A stretch of DNA of 64,000 bases from Colicola sp016286205 (GCA_016286205.1 JAEESF010000007.1:1-64000); one strand, 5' to 3'; shown: positions 7,617 through 15,931, counted from the stretch's first letter. A program made the numbers and translations. The notes: a model not told the origin generated them from the letters alone.

Positions 7617-7633
7617 TGTATAAAAAATATACA
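7617..7633. promoter_or_regulatory. palindromic operator candidate
   Basis: TGTATAAAAAATATACA (arms TGTATA/TATACA around a 5-A centre) sits seven bases before the TTTG box of the promoter at 7640. The identical 17-mer lies at 11181-11197, before the promoter of the Nudix/winged-helix gene. That makes it a candidate binding site for that regulator. Confidence 0.6.
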
Positions 7634-7639
7634 GAAAAA

Positions 7640-7671
7640 TTTGCAAGTATAAAAAATATGTATTATATTTG
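7640..7671 (+). promoter_or_regulatory. promoter of the helicase operon
   Basis: TTTG at 7640-7643, a 20-base spacer and TATATTTG at 7664-7671 match the Bacteroidota promoter form. The predicted start is about 20 bases before the ATG at 7698. About 35 bases including the palindrome and the TTTGCAAGTAT segment are shared with the promoter at 11205. Confidence 0.75.
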
Positions 7672-7697
7672 CACCGAAATTTTAAAACAATAGATTT

Positions 7698-8072
7698 ATG
7701 AAAGCACAAATTGACATGGAGTATCCGTTATTCATTCGGATCAAAAAAAAGAGAAGAGAGTATGAGGCTCCGGAACACAGTGCACGTCCTACGCGCAATC
7801 GATTTTTCTGCAATGCGATTGGTCGCACCAAGATGCTTTTTAAAACAAAGGTAGAAGCGGATCGTTTTATCGCTTACAATAGTGGTAGTTATGAGAACCA
7901 GAGCTACGTTCCATGTCGCGCTTATAAATGTTGTTGTTGCGATGGGTGGCATATTACGCATTACGCTCAGATTCCGAGACGCAAGGAGGATCTTGAACGA
8001 CGCGTTATTGCCAATAGTATATTGATGAGAAGAGGTCGTAATCTCACGCCCGCAGTCGCATACGCATATTAA
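7698..8072 (+). CDS. small basic cysteine-rich protein
   Basis: This 124-residue, Arg/Lys-rich protein has the segment VPCRAYKCCCCDGWHITHY at about residues 73-91, which looks like a zinc-knuckle or zinc-ribbon half site. Similar motifs ending in C-x-GWH-[IL]-T occur in small Bacteroidota proteins of unknown function. It is the first gene after the promoter/operator at 7617-7671 and precedes two tandem paralogs and a helicase, so it may bind nucleic acid for that operon. The role is inferred. Confidence 0.6.
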   Translation: MKAQIDMEYPLFIRIKKKRREYEAPEHSARPTRNRFFCNAIGRTKMLFKTKVEADRFIAYNSGSYENQSYVPCRAYKCCCCDGWHITHYAQIPRRKEDLERRVIANSILMRRGRNLTPAVAYAY

Positions 8073-8112
8073 TGTATTAAAATGAATATACAAATTTTAA
8101 ATATATAACGTT

Positions 8113-8562
8113 ATGTTAAACAATCAGAATTTGGTTAGGGTAGTGGAGCACGCCCTACCAGCCCTATCAGGAAGCAAAGTTCATTATGACGCTGATCGTA
8201 ACATGTTATGCACAACGTCTTACACCAGTGCGGCGGGTAATATCTATTATCAGGGTATCCGTTTGAGCGACCGTTTGGTTATCAATGTCGATCTCGGACA
8301 AGGGTACTACTACCTCTTCATGAATGGCTTGAGGTTGTATTGCTTCGATGGTTCCGGTAAGAAACTGATCGGAAGCCGTCTGTATAACTGCTATAGCTAT
8401 TCGGACTACAGCGCATCTCGGGAGAGTGAGGAGATTTTGTTTGACTATTTGAAATCTCAAAGCGGCTTAATCGGAGCAACTGTCGGAGACAACCAATTGC
8501 GCGAATTTGCACACGAAATGGTTGCTGATGCTATGCGGAATAATGTTATATCTATCAATTAA
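8113..8562 (+). CDS. unknown protein, tandem paralog A
   Basis: This 149-residue protein is paralogous to the next gene. Both share GN-x-YY-x-GIR-x-S-x-R, a Y/F-x-FDG-x-x-x-KLI segment and a C-terminal R...L...SQ-x-x-x-IG stretch. The first part is probably beta-rich, the last part helical. There is no signal peptide. It belongs to the 7698-11065 operon. I do not recognise the family; a duplicated pair next to a helicase could form a heteromeric partner, but that is speculation. Confidence 0.65.
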   Translation: MLNNQNLVRVVEHALPALSGSKVHYDADRNMLCTTSYTSAAGNIYYQGIRLSDRLVINVDLGQGYYYLFMNGLRLYCFDGSGKKLIGSRLYNCYSYSDYSASRESEEILFDYLKSQSGLIGATVGDNQLREFAHEMVADAMRNNVISIN

Positions 8563-8567
8563 GGAGG
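8561..8567 (+). promoter_or_regulatory. strong Shine-Dalgarno sequence
   Basis: AAGGAGG overlaps the stop codon of the preceding gene and lies seven bases before the ATG at 8575. Most genes in this window lack such a site. It fixes the start of the second paralog and suggests reinitiation coupled to the first. Confidence 0.65.
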
Positions 8568-8574
8568 ACGAGTC

Positions 8575-9090
8575 ATGGCAAAAGTAACATCCATAAGTAA
8601 CGGCTTCTTCGACAGTATCCTGCCGACCTACGGAACCCAACGTACTAATACTCCGGTATGGAACGAAAGTTTGAAGATGTTCATTACAGACGAGCATGAA
8701 AGCTCCAATGGTAATCGCTATTATAATGGTATACGTATCAGTAACCGTATCGTCATCGTAGAACACATAGGTATGTTCCATAGCTTCACATATTTGGATG
8801 GCATGGATATCTACATGTTCGACGGAGAAGAGCGCAAACTCATTGTCCAAGAGAAATATGATCGTCAGTTCTATGATGTAGGTTTCGTTCGCGAGCGTAG
8901 TAAACAAGCACTTCGCAACTACGCTCGTTCACAAGCAGCCATGATAGGTACAGCTATCACTGAAGAGGTTATAGAAACAGAGGTGAATGCCATTGTGGAC
9001 AATAGTTATCAAAGTCTGCTTGATGACGATAAATTACAGAAATTGCACGCTATTGTACCTATCCTGCAAAAAGCATTAAATCAAGCATAA
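8575..9090 (+). CDS. unknown protein, tandem paralog B
   Basis: This 171-residue protein is paralogous to 8113-8562. Shared blocks are GNRYYNGIRISNRIVI and IYMFDGEERKLIV. It differs by a longer helical C-terminus ending LQKLHAIVPILQKALNQA. The start is fixed by an AAGGAGG site. It is followed after 10 bases by the helicase gene. No catalytic motif is visible and the family is not recognised. Confidence 0.65.
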   Translation: MAKVTSISNGFFDSILPTYGTQRTNTPVWNESLKMFITDEHESSNGNRYYNGIRISNRIVIVEHIGMFHSFTYLDGMDIYMFDGEERKLIVQEKYDRQFYDVGFVRERSKQALRNYARSQAAMIGTAITEEVIETEVNAIVDNSYQSLLDDDKLQKLHAIVPILQKALNQA

Positions 9091-9100
9091 CTCAATTACG

Positions 9101-11065
9101 ATGGAAACAGATATTCAAATACAGAATCTGCCTTACGACCCGCAGAACGAGCCGCAGAAAATTGCGTACAAACTTATCGCAAATACGAATACAAGTTTCT
9201 TCCTGACAGGACGTGCCGGTACTGGCAAGACCACTTTTCTCCGCAAAGTACGCGAGACAGTGGATAAGAACTTTGTTGTCGTTGCTCCAACAGGAGTAGC
9301 AGCTATTGTGGCTGGTGGAGAAACCATTCACTCATTCTTTGGCATGCCATTGGAGATCTTAACCCCTCAAACATCGTACAATATCAACGAAACGAAACAA
9401 AAAATGCTTCGTAAAGTGGATACAATCATCGTGGACGAAGCCTCCATGGTGCGCTGCGACATAGTGGATGCCATTGACGACATTTTGCGAGAGATTATGC
9501 ATAATAATCTTCCGTTCGGTGGCAAGCAGATTGTGTTCTCTGGCGACATCTTCCAGTTGGATCCGGTCGTTAAACGCAACAGCACGGAAATGGACGTTTT
9601 GCGAGACATTTATGGCACAAACGAAACTCCATACTTCTTTAATGCAAAGGTGTTTCAGCGTTCGGAACTAATATCGGTTGAGTTTCAGAAAGTATATCGT
9701 CAAGAAGATGCACATTTCTTAAGTATACTAACGCACATCCGCAACGGGCAAGTGAATTGGCAAGATATTAATACACTTAATGAGCGCGTTAGAAAACGAC
9801 CGGCAAAAGACGAGTTGGTTATTACTCTCGCTTCACTTAATGAGACAGCCAATGAGATTAACCAACGCCACTTGGATGCCCTTGAGTCAGAGGCATTCAC
9901 GTACGAGGGTGTGCTTGAAGGCGATTTTAAAGCGTGCGAAATGCCGGTACCTCAGCAACTCATGCTCAAGGTGGGCGCACAGGTAATGCTTTGCCGCAAC
10001 GATCCAGCGCATCGGTGGGTAAATGGTACACTTGCAACCATCACGAAATTGGAAGAGAAAAGTGTTACTGTAAAGATTGGTACAGAAGAACATGAAGTTA
10101 GTGCAGTGCAATGGGAGCAACCCAAATATGTGTACGACAAGGTGAATAAGAAACTGGAGAAAGAGATAGTTGGTTTATACGCCCAACTCCCATTACGTCT
10201 AGCATGGGCGATAACTATTCACAAGAGCCAAGGAATGACCTTTGACAAAATGGTGCTAGATCTCAGCCGAGGTGTCTTTATGGCCGGTCAATTGTACGTG
10301 GCGCTTAGTCGTGTGCGTTCGTTGGATGGCTTATATCTGACATCTCCTATCAAGGCAAACTATATTCAGCCCAAAAGACAGGCAAATCAATTAGCAATGT
10401 CATTCAATGACGAATCGGCTATTTCGCACCAGATTAAGATAGGAGAATCCGTATATCCATATCTACGCATAGAGGATTATGATGGGGCTGTACATGCGTA
10501 TTATAAGCAGATGATGGATTTCGTTTCCCACAACGAGATAGAGTATGCTCAGAGAGTGACAGACGCGTTACTGTCTTTGCTGGTTGACGATAGTTGTCTA
10601 ACGGAAGAGGAATGGAGTCATGTTGGACGGATGGTTAGTGCTGGTGATACGGCCAACGCGCAATACATCCGTGCCCGTGCCCTTTACCGTTCCGGTCGTT
10701 ATGCAGAGGCCGATGCGATTAATTGTGCCATTGTTGGGCAATATGGTAGTCAACTGGATAGCAAGTGGTTTTTCTTGATTGCGTGTACGAACGATGCGAT
10801 TGGTGATCCCTCGTTAGGATTATATCAGCGAGTAATCCGTCGCCACCAGCATTATATCCCCGCATTCATTGCCTTCCGAAAAAGTATGCATGCCAAAAGG
10901 CAGTTGGTTCCTATTGTAGACAAAGAACGAGTTGCCGAAATTATTGCTGATTGGAATAATCACCAACTTGACCAAGAAAAATGGACAGCACAATACGTAG
11001 CACGATTGACAGAAAATTCCTTTGGAGAGTTTCGTTCCTTGCTCTCCAAATTGGCTTATGAATGA
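9101..11065 (+). CDS. PIF1-like SF1B DNA helicase
   Basis: This 654-residue protein has a full set of superfamily 1 helicase motifs: Walker A GRAGTGKTT (37-45), motif Ia APTGVAA (about 62-68), Walker B VDEASM (111-116), GDIFQLDPV (motif III), VYRQED (motif IV), TIHKSQGMTFDK (about 375-386) and VALSRVR (about 399-405). This layout is that of PIF1/RecD-like 5'-3' helicases, which unwind DNA and clear G-quadruplexes. The remaining 220 C-terminal residues (about 430-654) are helical and TPR-like (YIRARALYRSGRYAEADAIN) and contain no helicase motif. It is the last gene of the 7698 operon. Its partners suggest an accessory DNA-processing or defence role. Confidence 0.85.
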   Translation: METDIQIQNLPYDPQNEPQKIAYKLIANTNTSFFLTGRAGTGKTTFLRKVRETVDKNFVVVAPTGVAAIVAGGETIHSFFGMPLEILTPQTSYNINETKQKMLRKVDTIIVDEASMVRCDIVDAIDDILREIMHNNLPFGGKQIVFSGDIFQLDPVVKRNSTEMDVLRDIYGTNETPYFFNAKVFQRSELISVEFQKVYRQEDAHFLSILTHIRNGQVNWQDINTLNERVRKRPAKDELVITLASLNETANEINQRHLDALESEAFTYEGVLEGDFKACEMPVPQQLMLKVGAQVMLCRNDPAHRWVNGTLATITKLEEKSVTVKIGTEEHEVSAVQWEQPKYVYDKVNKKLEKEIVGLYAQLPLRLAWAITIHKSQGMTFDKMVLDLSRGVFMAGQLYVALSRVRSLDGLYLTSPIKANYIQPKRQANQLAMSFNDESAISHQIKIGESVYPYLRIEDYDGAVHAYYKQMMDFVSHNEIEYAQRVTDALLSLLVDDSCLTEEEWSHVGRMVSAGDTANAQYIRARALYRSGRYAEADAINCAIVGQYGSQLDSKWFFLIACTNDAIGDPSLGLYQRVIRRHQHYIPAFIAFRKSMHAKRQLVPIVDKERVAEIIADWNNHQLDQEKWTAQYVARLTENSFGEFRSLLSKLAYE

Positions 11066-11080
11066 TTAAATAAAATATAT

Positions 11081-11142
11081 CCACAATGCCCTTTCAGCAG
11101 AAGTTTTTGCCATTAAACTTAAACCTTTAAAGGGCATTGTGG
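11081..11142. terminator. 14-base perfect inverted repeat
   Basis: CCACAATGCCCTTT (11081-11094) and AAAGGGCATTGTGG (11129-11142) are perfect reverse complements. The 34-base interval holds a second, smaller inverted repeat (AAGTTT at 11101, AAACTT at 11115). It follows the helicase stop by 15 bases and no clean T tract follows. It is probably a terminator or RNA-stabilising hairpin; a small mobile-element remnant is the alternative. Confidence 0.55.
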
Positions 11143-11180
11143 TATACTTTTGCAATAAAAATTTGTAAAAAAGCAATAAA

Positions 11181-11197
11181 TGTATAAAAAATATACA
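11181..11197. promoter_or_regulatory. palindromic operator candidate, second copy
   Basis: TGTATAAAAAATATACA is identical to 7617-7633. It lies seven bases before the TTTG box of the Nudix regulator promoter, which suggests autoregulation by the 11254 product. Confidence 0.6.
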
Positions 11198-11204
11198 GAA
11201 TAAA

Positions 11205-11236
11205 TTTGCAAGTATGAAAAAAATGTTGTACTTTTG
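11205..11236 (+). promoter_or_regulatory. promoter of the Nudix regulator gene
   Basis: TTTG at 11205-11208, a 20-base spacer and TACTTTTG at 11229-11236. The predicted start lies about 10 bases before the ATG at 11254. The upstream half is nearly identical to the promoter at 7640. Confidence 0.75.
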
Positions 11237-11253
11237 TCGAAAATATTGAAACT

Positions 11254-12102
11254 ATGGCAGAATTTATCACTACACACGACTATTACGAAGACGAAAACGG
11301 TCCGTTTAGATACAAATACGCACGCGCTTCTTTAACTGCTGATACGGTCATATTCAGTGTAGAGGGACATCATTTAAATGTCCTCCTTATTCAGCGGAGT
11401 GAAACGTCAGATACAGAAGCCGGTAAGTGGGCTATCCCCGGTGGTTTTTTGCGCGTATTTCCCACAAAGGACGAGCCGCGTATTGACTTTACCATCGAAG
11501 AATGTGGTCATCGCGAACTAGAGGAAGAGACACAACTCCCATCGGAGATTGCTAAAAACCTTGATTTGAAATTAGTGGGCGTTTTTTCGAAGGCTACTCG
11601 TGACGAGCGTGGTAGAGTAATTACAGTTGCGTATTATAATCTCACGCGCAAGTATCCTGTACAAGGGGCAGATGATGCACAAAAGGCAGATTGGTTCCCA
11701 ATTAATGATCTTCCGGAATTGGCATTTGACCATCACGAAATCATTGCTGCTGCATTGAAGAAATTAAGATCTGACTTTCAATTTGACTCGGCGGCATTCC
11801 GCTTGTTAGACAAGGCCTTTACATATCGCCAATTGTTTGATTTGTACTATGCCGTGTATAGTAATTCATCCGATCCTAAGGAATACGCGGAATTTGTTGA
11901 TTCTCACCGTGGCAACTTTATTAACCAAATAAAAAAGTTGGATATCTTAGATGAGATTTCTGGCAAGAAAGAGCAAGTGTCTTCTCATCCTGGCATCTCA
12001 GGAAAGTTGTATACCTTTAATGAAGACAAATATAAAGCCATTGTCGAAGAAAAGAAGAAAAAGATGGGCACGCGTTGCTTCAATCTTATCAGCCGGGAGT
12101 AG
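11254..12102 (+). CDS. Nudix domain / winged-helix regulator (NrtR-like)
   Basis: The N-terminal Nudix fold (about 20-175) includes GKWAIPGGFLR and GHRELEEETQL (85-95), the R-E-U-x-E-E core of the Nudix box. About nine extra residues separate the GG from this core, and Thr93 stands where the canonical box has Gly, so hydrolase activity is uncertain. The C-terminal part (about 185-270; FRLLDKAFTYRQLFDLYYAV, FINQIKKLDIL, ISGKLYTFN) has the winged-helix layout of NrtR-type regulators. In that family the Nudix domain senses ADP-ribose or related molecules and the winged helix binds DNA. A perfect palindrome lies before its promoter and another before the helicase operon, which suggests self-regulation plus control of that operon. 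Confidence 0.8.
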   Translation: MAEFITTHDYYEDENGPFRYKYARASLTADTVIFSVEGHHLNVLLIQRSETSDTEAGKWAIPGGFLRVFPTKDEPRIDFTIEECGHRELEEETQLPSEIAKNLDLKLVGVFSKATRDERGRVITVAYYNLTRKYPVQGADDAQKADWFPINDLPELAFDHHEIIAAALKKLRSDFQFDSAAFRLLDKAFTYRQLFDLYYAVYSNSSDPKEYAEFVDSHRGNFINQIKKLDILDEISGKKEQVSSHPGISGKLYTFNEDKYKAIVEEKKKKMGTRCFNLISRE

Positions 12103-12179
12103 TGAGTTTCTTGCTATTCCTGGAACGTATTAGAAATTGTCAGGATACTACAGAAATTTGCATATGTCAAAACCAATTT

Positions 12180-12365
12180 ATGGCTGTTAAACTAGTAAAA
12201 GCTTGTAGGGAATTGAATATTGGAATGTCCACTCTTACAGATTGGTGTGAGAGAAATGGATATTTCGTGGAGTCTGAACCTAAATATCTTTTATCGGATG
12301 AATTGTACGAAAAATTGAAACAGCATTTTGCACACAAACCGGATGCCTATTGGAATATAAATTAA
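12180..12365 (+). CDS. small IF2-N-like helix-turn-helix protein
   Basis: This 61-residue protein starts MAVKLVKACRELNIGMSTL. It resembles the N-terminal IF2_N module of Bacteroidota translation initiation factor 2 (V-A-K-E-L-N-V-G-I-S-T-L). Stand-alone versions occur as small proteins in Bacteroidota. The in-frame extension back to 12075 overlaps the Nudix gene and lacks similarity, so the ATG at 12180 is chosen. It sits between the Nudix regulator and the ADP-ribosylglycohydrolase. The function is unknown; nucleic-acid binding is likely. Confidence 0.55.
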   Translation: MAVKLVKACRELNIGMSTLTDWCERNGYFVESEPKYLLSDELYEKLKQHFAHKPDAYWNIN

Positions 12366-12440
12366 TCTTACATAATTAACCTCTCTCGCACCTGAATCTT
12401 CTGGCAAAATGGAAGGAATGAGTGTATTTTGAAAAATATC

Positions 12441-13307
12441 ATGGTTCAGACATTTAGATATTATCCATGTTTGGGCGCCATCATTGGTGACACTGTCGGC
12501 TCGGTTTTCGAGTTTGATAATATTAAGCAAACAGATTTTCCACTGTTTTCCCTGGAAAGTAATTACACAGATGATAGTATTATGACTATCGCTGTGGGGG
12601 ACTGGCTTGCAAATACTGACCGGTCGCAGAGCGCGCTGGAAGAGAAATTGGTTTCGTGGGCAAAGCAATATCCTTGCCCAATGGGTGGTTATGGTGGTGC
12701 TTTCTCCCGATGGCTTTTCGCTCCACAATTACTTGCCAACTATGAGGAGGAAGGAATGTCTTACCAAAAGTCTCTCGTTCGCCATCCCTATAATTCATGG
12801 GGCAACGGCTCTGCTATGCGCGCTTCAGCTTGCGGCTGGGTTGCATATACAATAGACCAAGCTCTTGATTTAGGAAAACGCTCTGCCGAAATCACTCACA
12901 ATCATCCGGAAGGAATCAAAGGCGCACAGGCAGTCGCTGTCGCTATATATTTGGCACATAAAAGGGAGAAAAAAGAATATATCCGCGATTGTATCGAAGA
13001 TTTGTTCAAGTATGACTTACGACATACATGTGACGAGATTCGTCCTGACTACAGATGGGAAGCTTCGTGTCAGGGTACAGTGCCACCGGCTCTTATCGCA
13101 TTCTTCGATAGTCACGATTTCGAGTCCGCAATTCGCCTAGCCGTTTCTCTCGGTGGCGATAGCGATACATTGGCATGTATAACTGGTGGCATTGCTCACG
13201 CCTACTACGAGGCTATTCCCGAATGGATTATATCAGAGATGCGTGCTCGTCTGCCGCAAGCTTTCTGGAATATTATAGATAATGTTGAAAGATTAGTTTT
13301 TAAGTAA
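12441..13307 (+). CDS. ADP-ribosylglycohydrolase family protein (DraG/ARH-like)
   Basis: This 288-residue protein has the characteristic metal-binding motifs of the family: GAIIGDTVGSVFE near the N-terminus, TDDSIMT, GNGSAMR, and SLGGDSDTLACITGGIAHA toward the C-terminus. The family removes ADP-ribose from proteins or other targets using two Mg2+ ions held by these Asp residues, and all key acidic residues are present. The 12429 codon is TTG, so the ATG at 12441 is used. It lies downstream of the Nudix regulator and about 6 kb from the DarT-like gene. It could reverse a modification made by that enzyme, which is inference. Confidence 0.85.
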   Translation: MVQTFRYYPCLGAIIGDTVGSVFEFDNIKQTDFPLFSLESNYTDDSIMTIAVGDWLANTDRSQSALEEKLVSWAKQYPCPMGGYGGAFSRWLFAPQLLANYEEEGMSYQKSLVRHPYNSWGNGSAMRASACGWVAYTIDQALDLGKRSAEITHNHPEGIKGAQAVAVAIYLAHKREKKEYIRDCIEDLFKYDLRHTCDEIRPDYRWEASCQGTVPPALIAFFDSHDFESAIRLAVSLGGDSDTLACITGGIAHAYYEAIPEWIISEMRARLPQAFWNIIDNVERLVFK

Positions 13308-13469
13308 AATGATAGATTTGTCTTCTGCATATACTGATGCTCCCCGGAACATTTGTGGGAGATGAAGATTTATACAACGAATGGTTGTTAAATTCTTAAC
13401 TATCTATCCTCCCGGATCTGTCCCGTATATCTCTCGTAGATGATATATAAATTAAAAAGACTAATATTT

Positions 13470-13538
13470 ATGGCATACTTTGACAAATATGGCGTTGAGT
13501 TCATCTATAGACAAGCCATGAATAGAACAACAAAGTAA
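13470..13538 (+). pseudogene. N-terminal remnant of a BspA-type repeat protein
   Basis: A 22-codon frame begins MAYFDKYGVEF, which resembles the first residues of many Bacteroidota BspA-like leucine-rich repeat proteins. It then breaks into unrelated codons and a stop. It lies in the 297-base space between the glycohydrolase and the 13605 gene, where no complete gene is visible. Another frame at about 13337-13399 ends in LPGTFVGDEDLYNEW and may be the tail of a second decayed gene. Confidence 0.35.
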
Positions 13539-13604
13539 TATGACACCTATACAACATCACACAAAATTGTAGTAGAACATAGATAAGGAAAAAGTATTCT
13601 AAGC

Positions 13605-15230
13605 ATGATAGATCTCGTTGATAGAATAAATAGGATTGTTGCTTATATGCGTCGGACTCCGGAATGCCGGGACTATTATGTCAAAGTCTATAGTGGTGGG
13701 TATTGGGGGGATTTCGGCTTTAGGCCTCGTTATACCATAGCTGTTAACTATACCAATGCAGATCATAGTACTAGTCGTAACGAGTTCGTTTGCTATCTAA
13801 ACGAAAAGCATGATAATATAGTTAATGTGGCTATTTACGGAAATAGACTGCGTGAGATCTATCATGAGATACATTACAATGGGAAACTTTGGGGGATAGA
13901 AGTAACAGATTGTGATTGGGAAACAGATTATATAGATGTATATTTTGACTTATCAAATTGTTGGCAAGAAGAACTTCCATTACCCGAGGATTATTATATT
14001 GCTAATCTATACACATTTGAATTGACTGAAGACGAATATAAGTTCCCACATAGAAATATATCAGATGAGGAAATGGAACTTAAGTGGAGAGATTGTTGTG
14101 AGCAATGGGACATCGAGAAAGAATCTTATCCATCAGAGAGCATGATAAATGCAATCTCTTATCCACAAATTGGCATAGAATTATCTCCTCAAGAATATAC
14201 ATATTACAAAAATAACGGCTACAATCTAAAAAGAATTAACGCATGGTGCATGAGCGGTAAATCTGCTCATGATTACATGCGGTATTGGATTCCATCAGCT
14301 GGTTTCTCTTCTGATGCTCCAGAAGAAGAAATACATTTTTCCACTGATTTAGGAGACACTGTACCTCGAGCAGGATTCTACAAACTCATTCGTCGTGAAA
14401 AGCGTAACGAGGATAGTAAATATGATACATTAGTTTGCTATTATACACGAAGCCGCTCTTTAGAATTTGTCGAAGAGGAAGTTGAAATAAATGAAGAACC
14501 ACTATTCAATAAATTTTCTTCGAATGGTCCCAAGAATCATAGATTACAAATAGGCCAAATACTACATGTGTGTAGAACAGAACTTGTTCAGTATTTGTAC
14601 GATGGAGAAGTGAAAAAAGCGTATAGTATTGATTGGTCAATTCTTTATGAAAAGAGATTACCTGCTACATATGTGGGCCCCCTAAAGCATGCCACCAATA
14701 CAGATCATCCAGGTATAAAGGCCATTTTGAGCAGATTGTACCTTAGGGTCATTCAATGTCACAAGTCTGATGAATTGAATTTCCCCACATATGACATGTG
14801 TTTCGTTGGCTACATTGCAGAAAGAGGTTTAACTATCCCCCAAAAAGAATTAGAAAAACAAATTTTTGCATATAATAAAGGTCAACTGGAAACGCTTCGT
14901 CAATATCTCTCTACTATAAGCCATATCGATATTGAGACTAAGGATGTTATCAAAGATTTATGCAGGAAGTCTCCGATTATCGCACCCTTTATAGTTCGCC
15001 ACAGATATACAGCTAGATTTTCTGTTTATCCGATAGATTTTTATAACTTCGAAAGACGAGGAAATCTCTATAGGTATTATTTTAATATTTTCGATTATTC
15101 AATTTCTTCACAGCATTGTGCCTATGCAGAACTCATAATAGAAGGATATGTTGGGCGTGAGTTTGCTATTCATTATGCAAGGCCAGGTGCTAATGATTAT
15201 GATTATTTATCTGAAATATTTATCGTATAA
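13605..15230 (+). CDS. unknown protein, 541 aa
   Basis: This is a large, unrecognised soluble protein, rich in Tyr, Asp and Glu, with neither a signal peptide nor a membrane segment. Residues 1-140 look beta-rich (DYYVKVYSGGYWGDFGF, RYTIAVNYTN). The middle is acidic and the C-terminus again beta-rich. It is followed after 11 bases by another unknown gene, then by a small frame and the DnaQ-like exonuclease gene, all tightly packed, so it is probably the first gene of an operon running to about 18280. No catalytic motif is visible. Confidence 0.7.
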   Translation: MIDLVDRINRIVAYMRRTPECRDYYVKVYSGGYWGDFGFRPRYTIAVNYTNADHSTSRNEFVCYLNEKHDNIVNVAIYGNRLREIYHEIHYNGKLWGIEVTDCDWETDYIDVYFDLSNCWQEELPLPEDYYIANLYTFELTEDEYKFPHRNISDEEMELKWRDCCEQWDIEKESYPSESMINAISYPQIGIELSPQEYTYYKNNGYNLKRINAWCMSGKSAHDYMRYWIPSAGFSSDAPEEEIHFSTDLGDTVPRAGFYKLIRREKRNEDSKYDTLVCYYTRSRSLEFVEEEVEINEEPLFNKFSSNGPKNHRLQIGQILHVCRTELVQYLYDGEVKKAYSIDWSILYEKRLPATYVGPLKHATNTDHPGIKAILSRLYLRVIQCHKSDELNFPTYDMCFVGYIAERGLTIPQKELEKQIFAYNKGQLETLRQYLSTISHIDIETKDVIKDLCRKSPIIAPFIVRHRYTARFSVYPIDFYNFERRGNLYRYYFNIFDYSISSQHCAYAELIIEGYVGREFAIHYARPGANDYDYLSEIFIV

Positions 15231-15241
15231 TATTTTGCCAT

Positions 15242-15931
15242 ATGTACCCAAATCCAACCAAAAGCAAGCCGGCTCTCTTCTTTTTAGAAGACAAAACCAA
15301 GATTTCAAAGTTGAGCATGAATTTCTCAAGATTTGTCGCGCAACACGATGAGTCTGCAATACTATCAACGATGGAGGCTATACACCAAGAAATAATCGAG
15401 AACCCTCAATCGCTTAAAGACGTCAGGGCGTATGAGGCTGTTGGTATAGCCCTTTATCAGATGTTTAATCTTATTAATCTTCCTGAAGAAAACAAAGAAG
15501 CGCTTAAACTTCTAAAGAGAAATATTGCATATATGGCATATTATTGTTTCTCAAAGCATATGGAATATTATGAAGATAATAAAGAAGCCCTAATACTAAG
15601 GAAAGACATGATTTTTGCTATCGGCGCTGCATTTATCCCTCTAGTGGTGAGATCAATGAACTATCAATCTTGGACGGTAGAAATGGATCAAGAATGTGCT
15701 CGCATGGACTTATTTAAAATGTGTATTGCTGATTTGGTTGCATTAGAATATATAGGAGAGTTCCCTTCGATGGAAGAACGAAAGTTTATCAGTACTGCGA
15801 TAAAAGATGATTTTGCTCCTAAAGAAGTACAACAAGTAGCAAAAGAGGGAGATGAGGTTCATGAAAAATTATTAACTGATCTTGAAAATTTGTATATCAA
15901 CAGAAACGAATTTAATTATTTACGCATGTAG
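15242..15931 (+). CDS. unknown helical protein, 229 aa
   Basis: The protein is predicted almost entirely helical (for example YEAVGIALYQMFNLINLP and KDMIFAIGAAFIPLVVRSM). The hydrophobic stretch at about 120-136 is probably a buried helix. I do not recognise the family. It lies 11 bases after the 541-residue unknown gene. Its 3' end is overlapped by a small frame that in turn overlaps the exonuclease gene. Confidence 0.65.
   Translation: MYPNPTKSKPALFFLEDKTKISKLSMNFSRFVAQHDESAILSTMEAIHQEIIENPQSLKDVRAYEAVGIALYQMFNLINLPEENKEALKLLKRNIAYMAYYCFSKHMEYYEDNKEALILRKDMIFAIGAAFIPLVVRSMNYQSWTVEMDQECARMDLFKMCIADLVALEYIGEFPSMEERKFISTAIKDDFAPKEVQQVAKEGDEVHEKLLTDLENLYINRNEFNYLRM

Noticed and set aside
11074..11085. 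DnaA-box-like TATATCCACA near 11080
   Set aside because: A single imperfect copy, part of the inverted repeat, with no cluster of DnaA boxes around it.
12075..12179. Longer start of the IF2-N-like gene
   Set aside because: The extension overlaps the Nudix gene end and adds unrelated residues; family similarity begins at the ATG at 12180.
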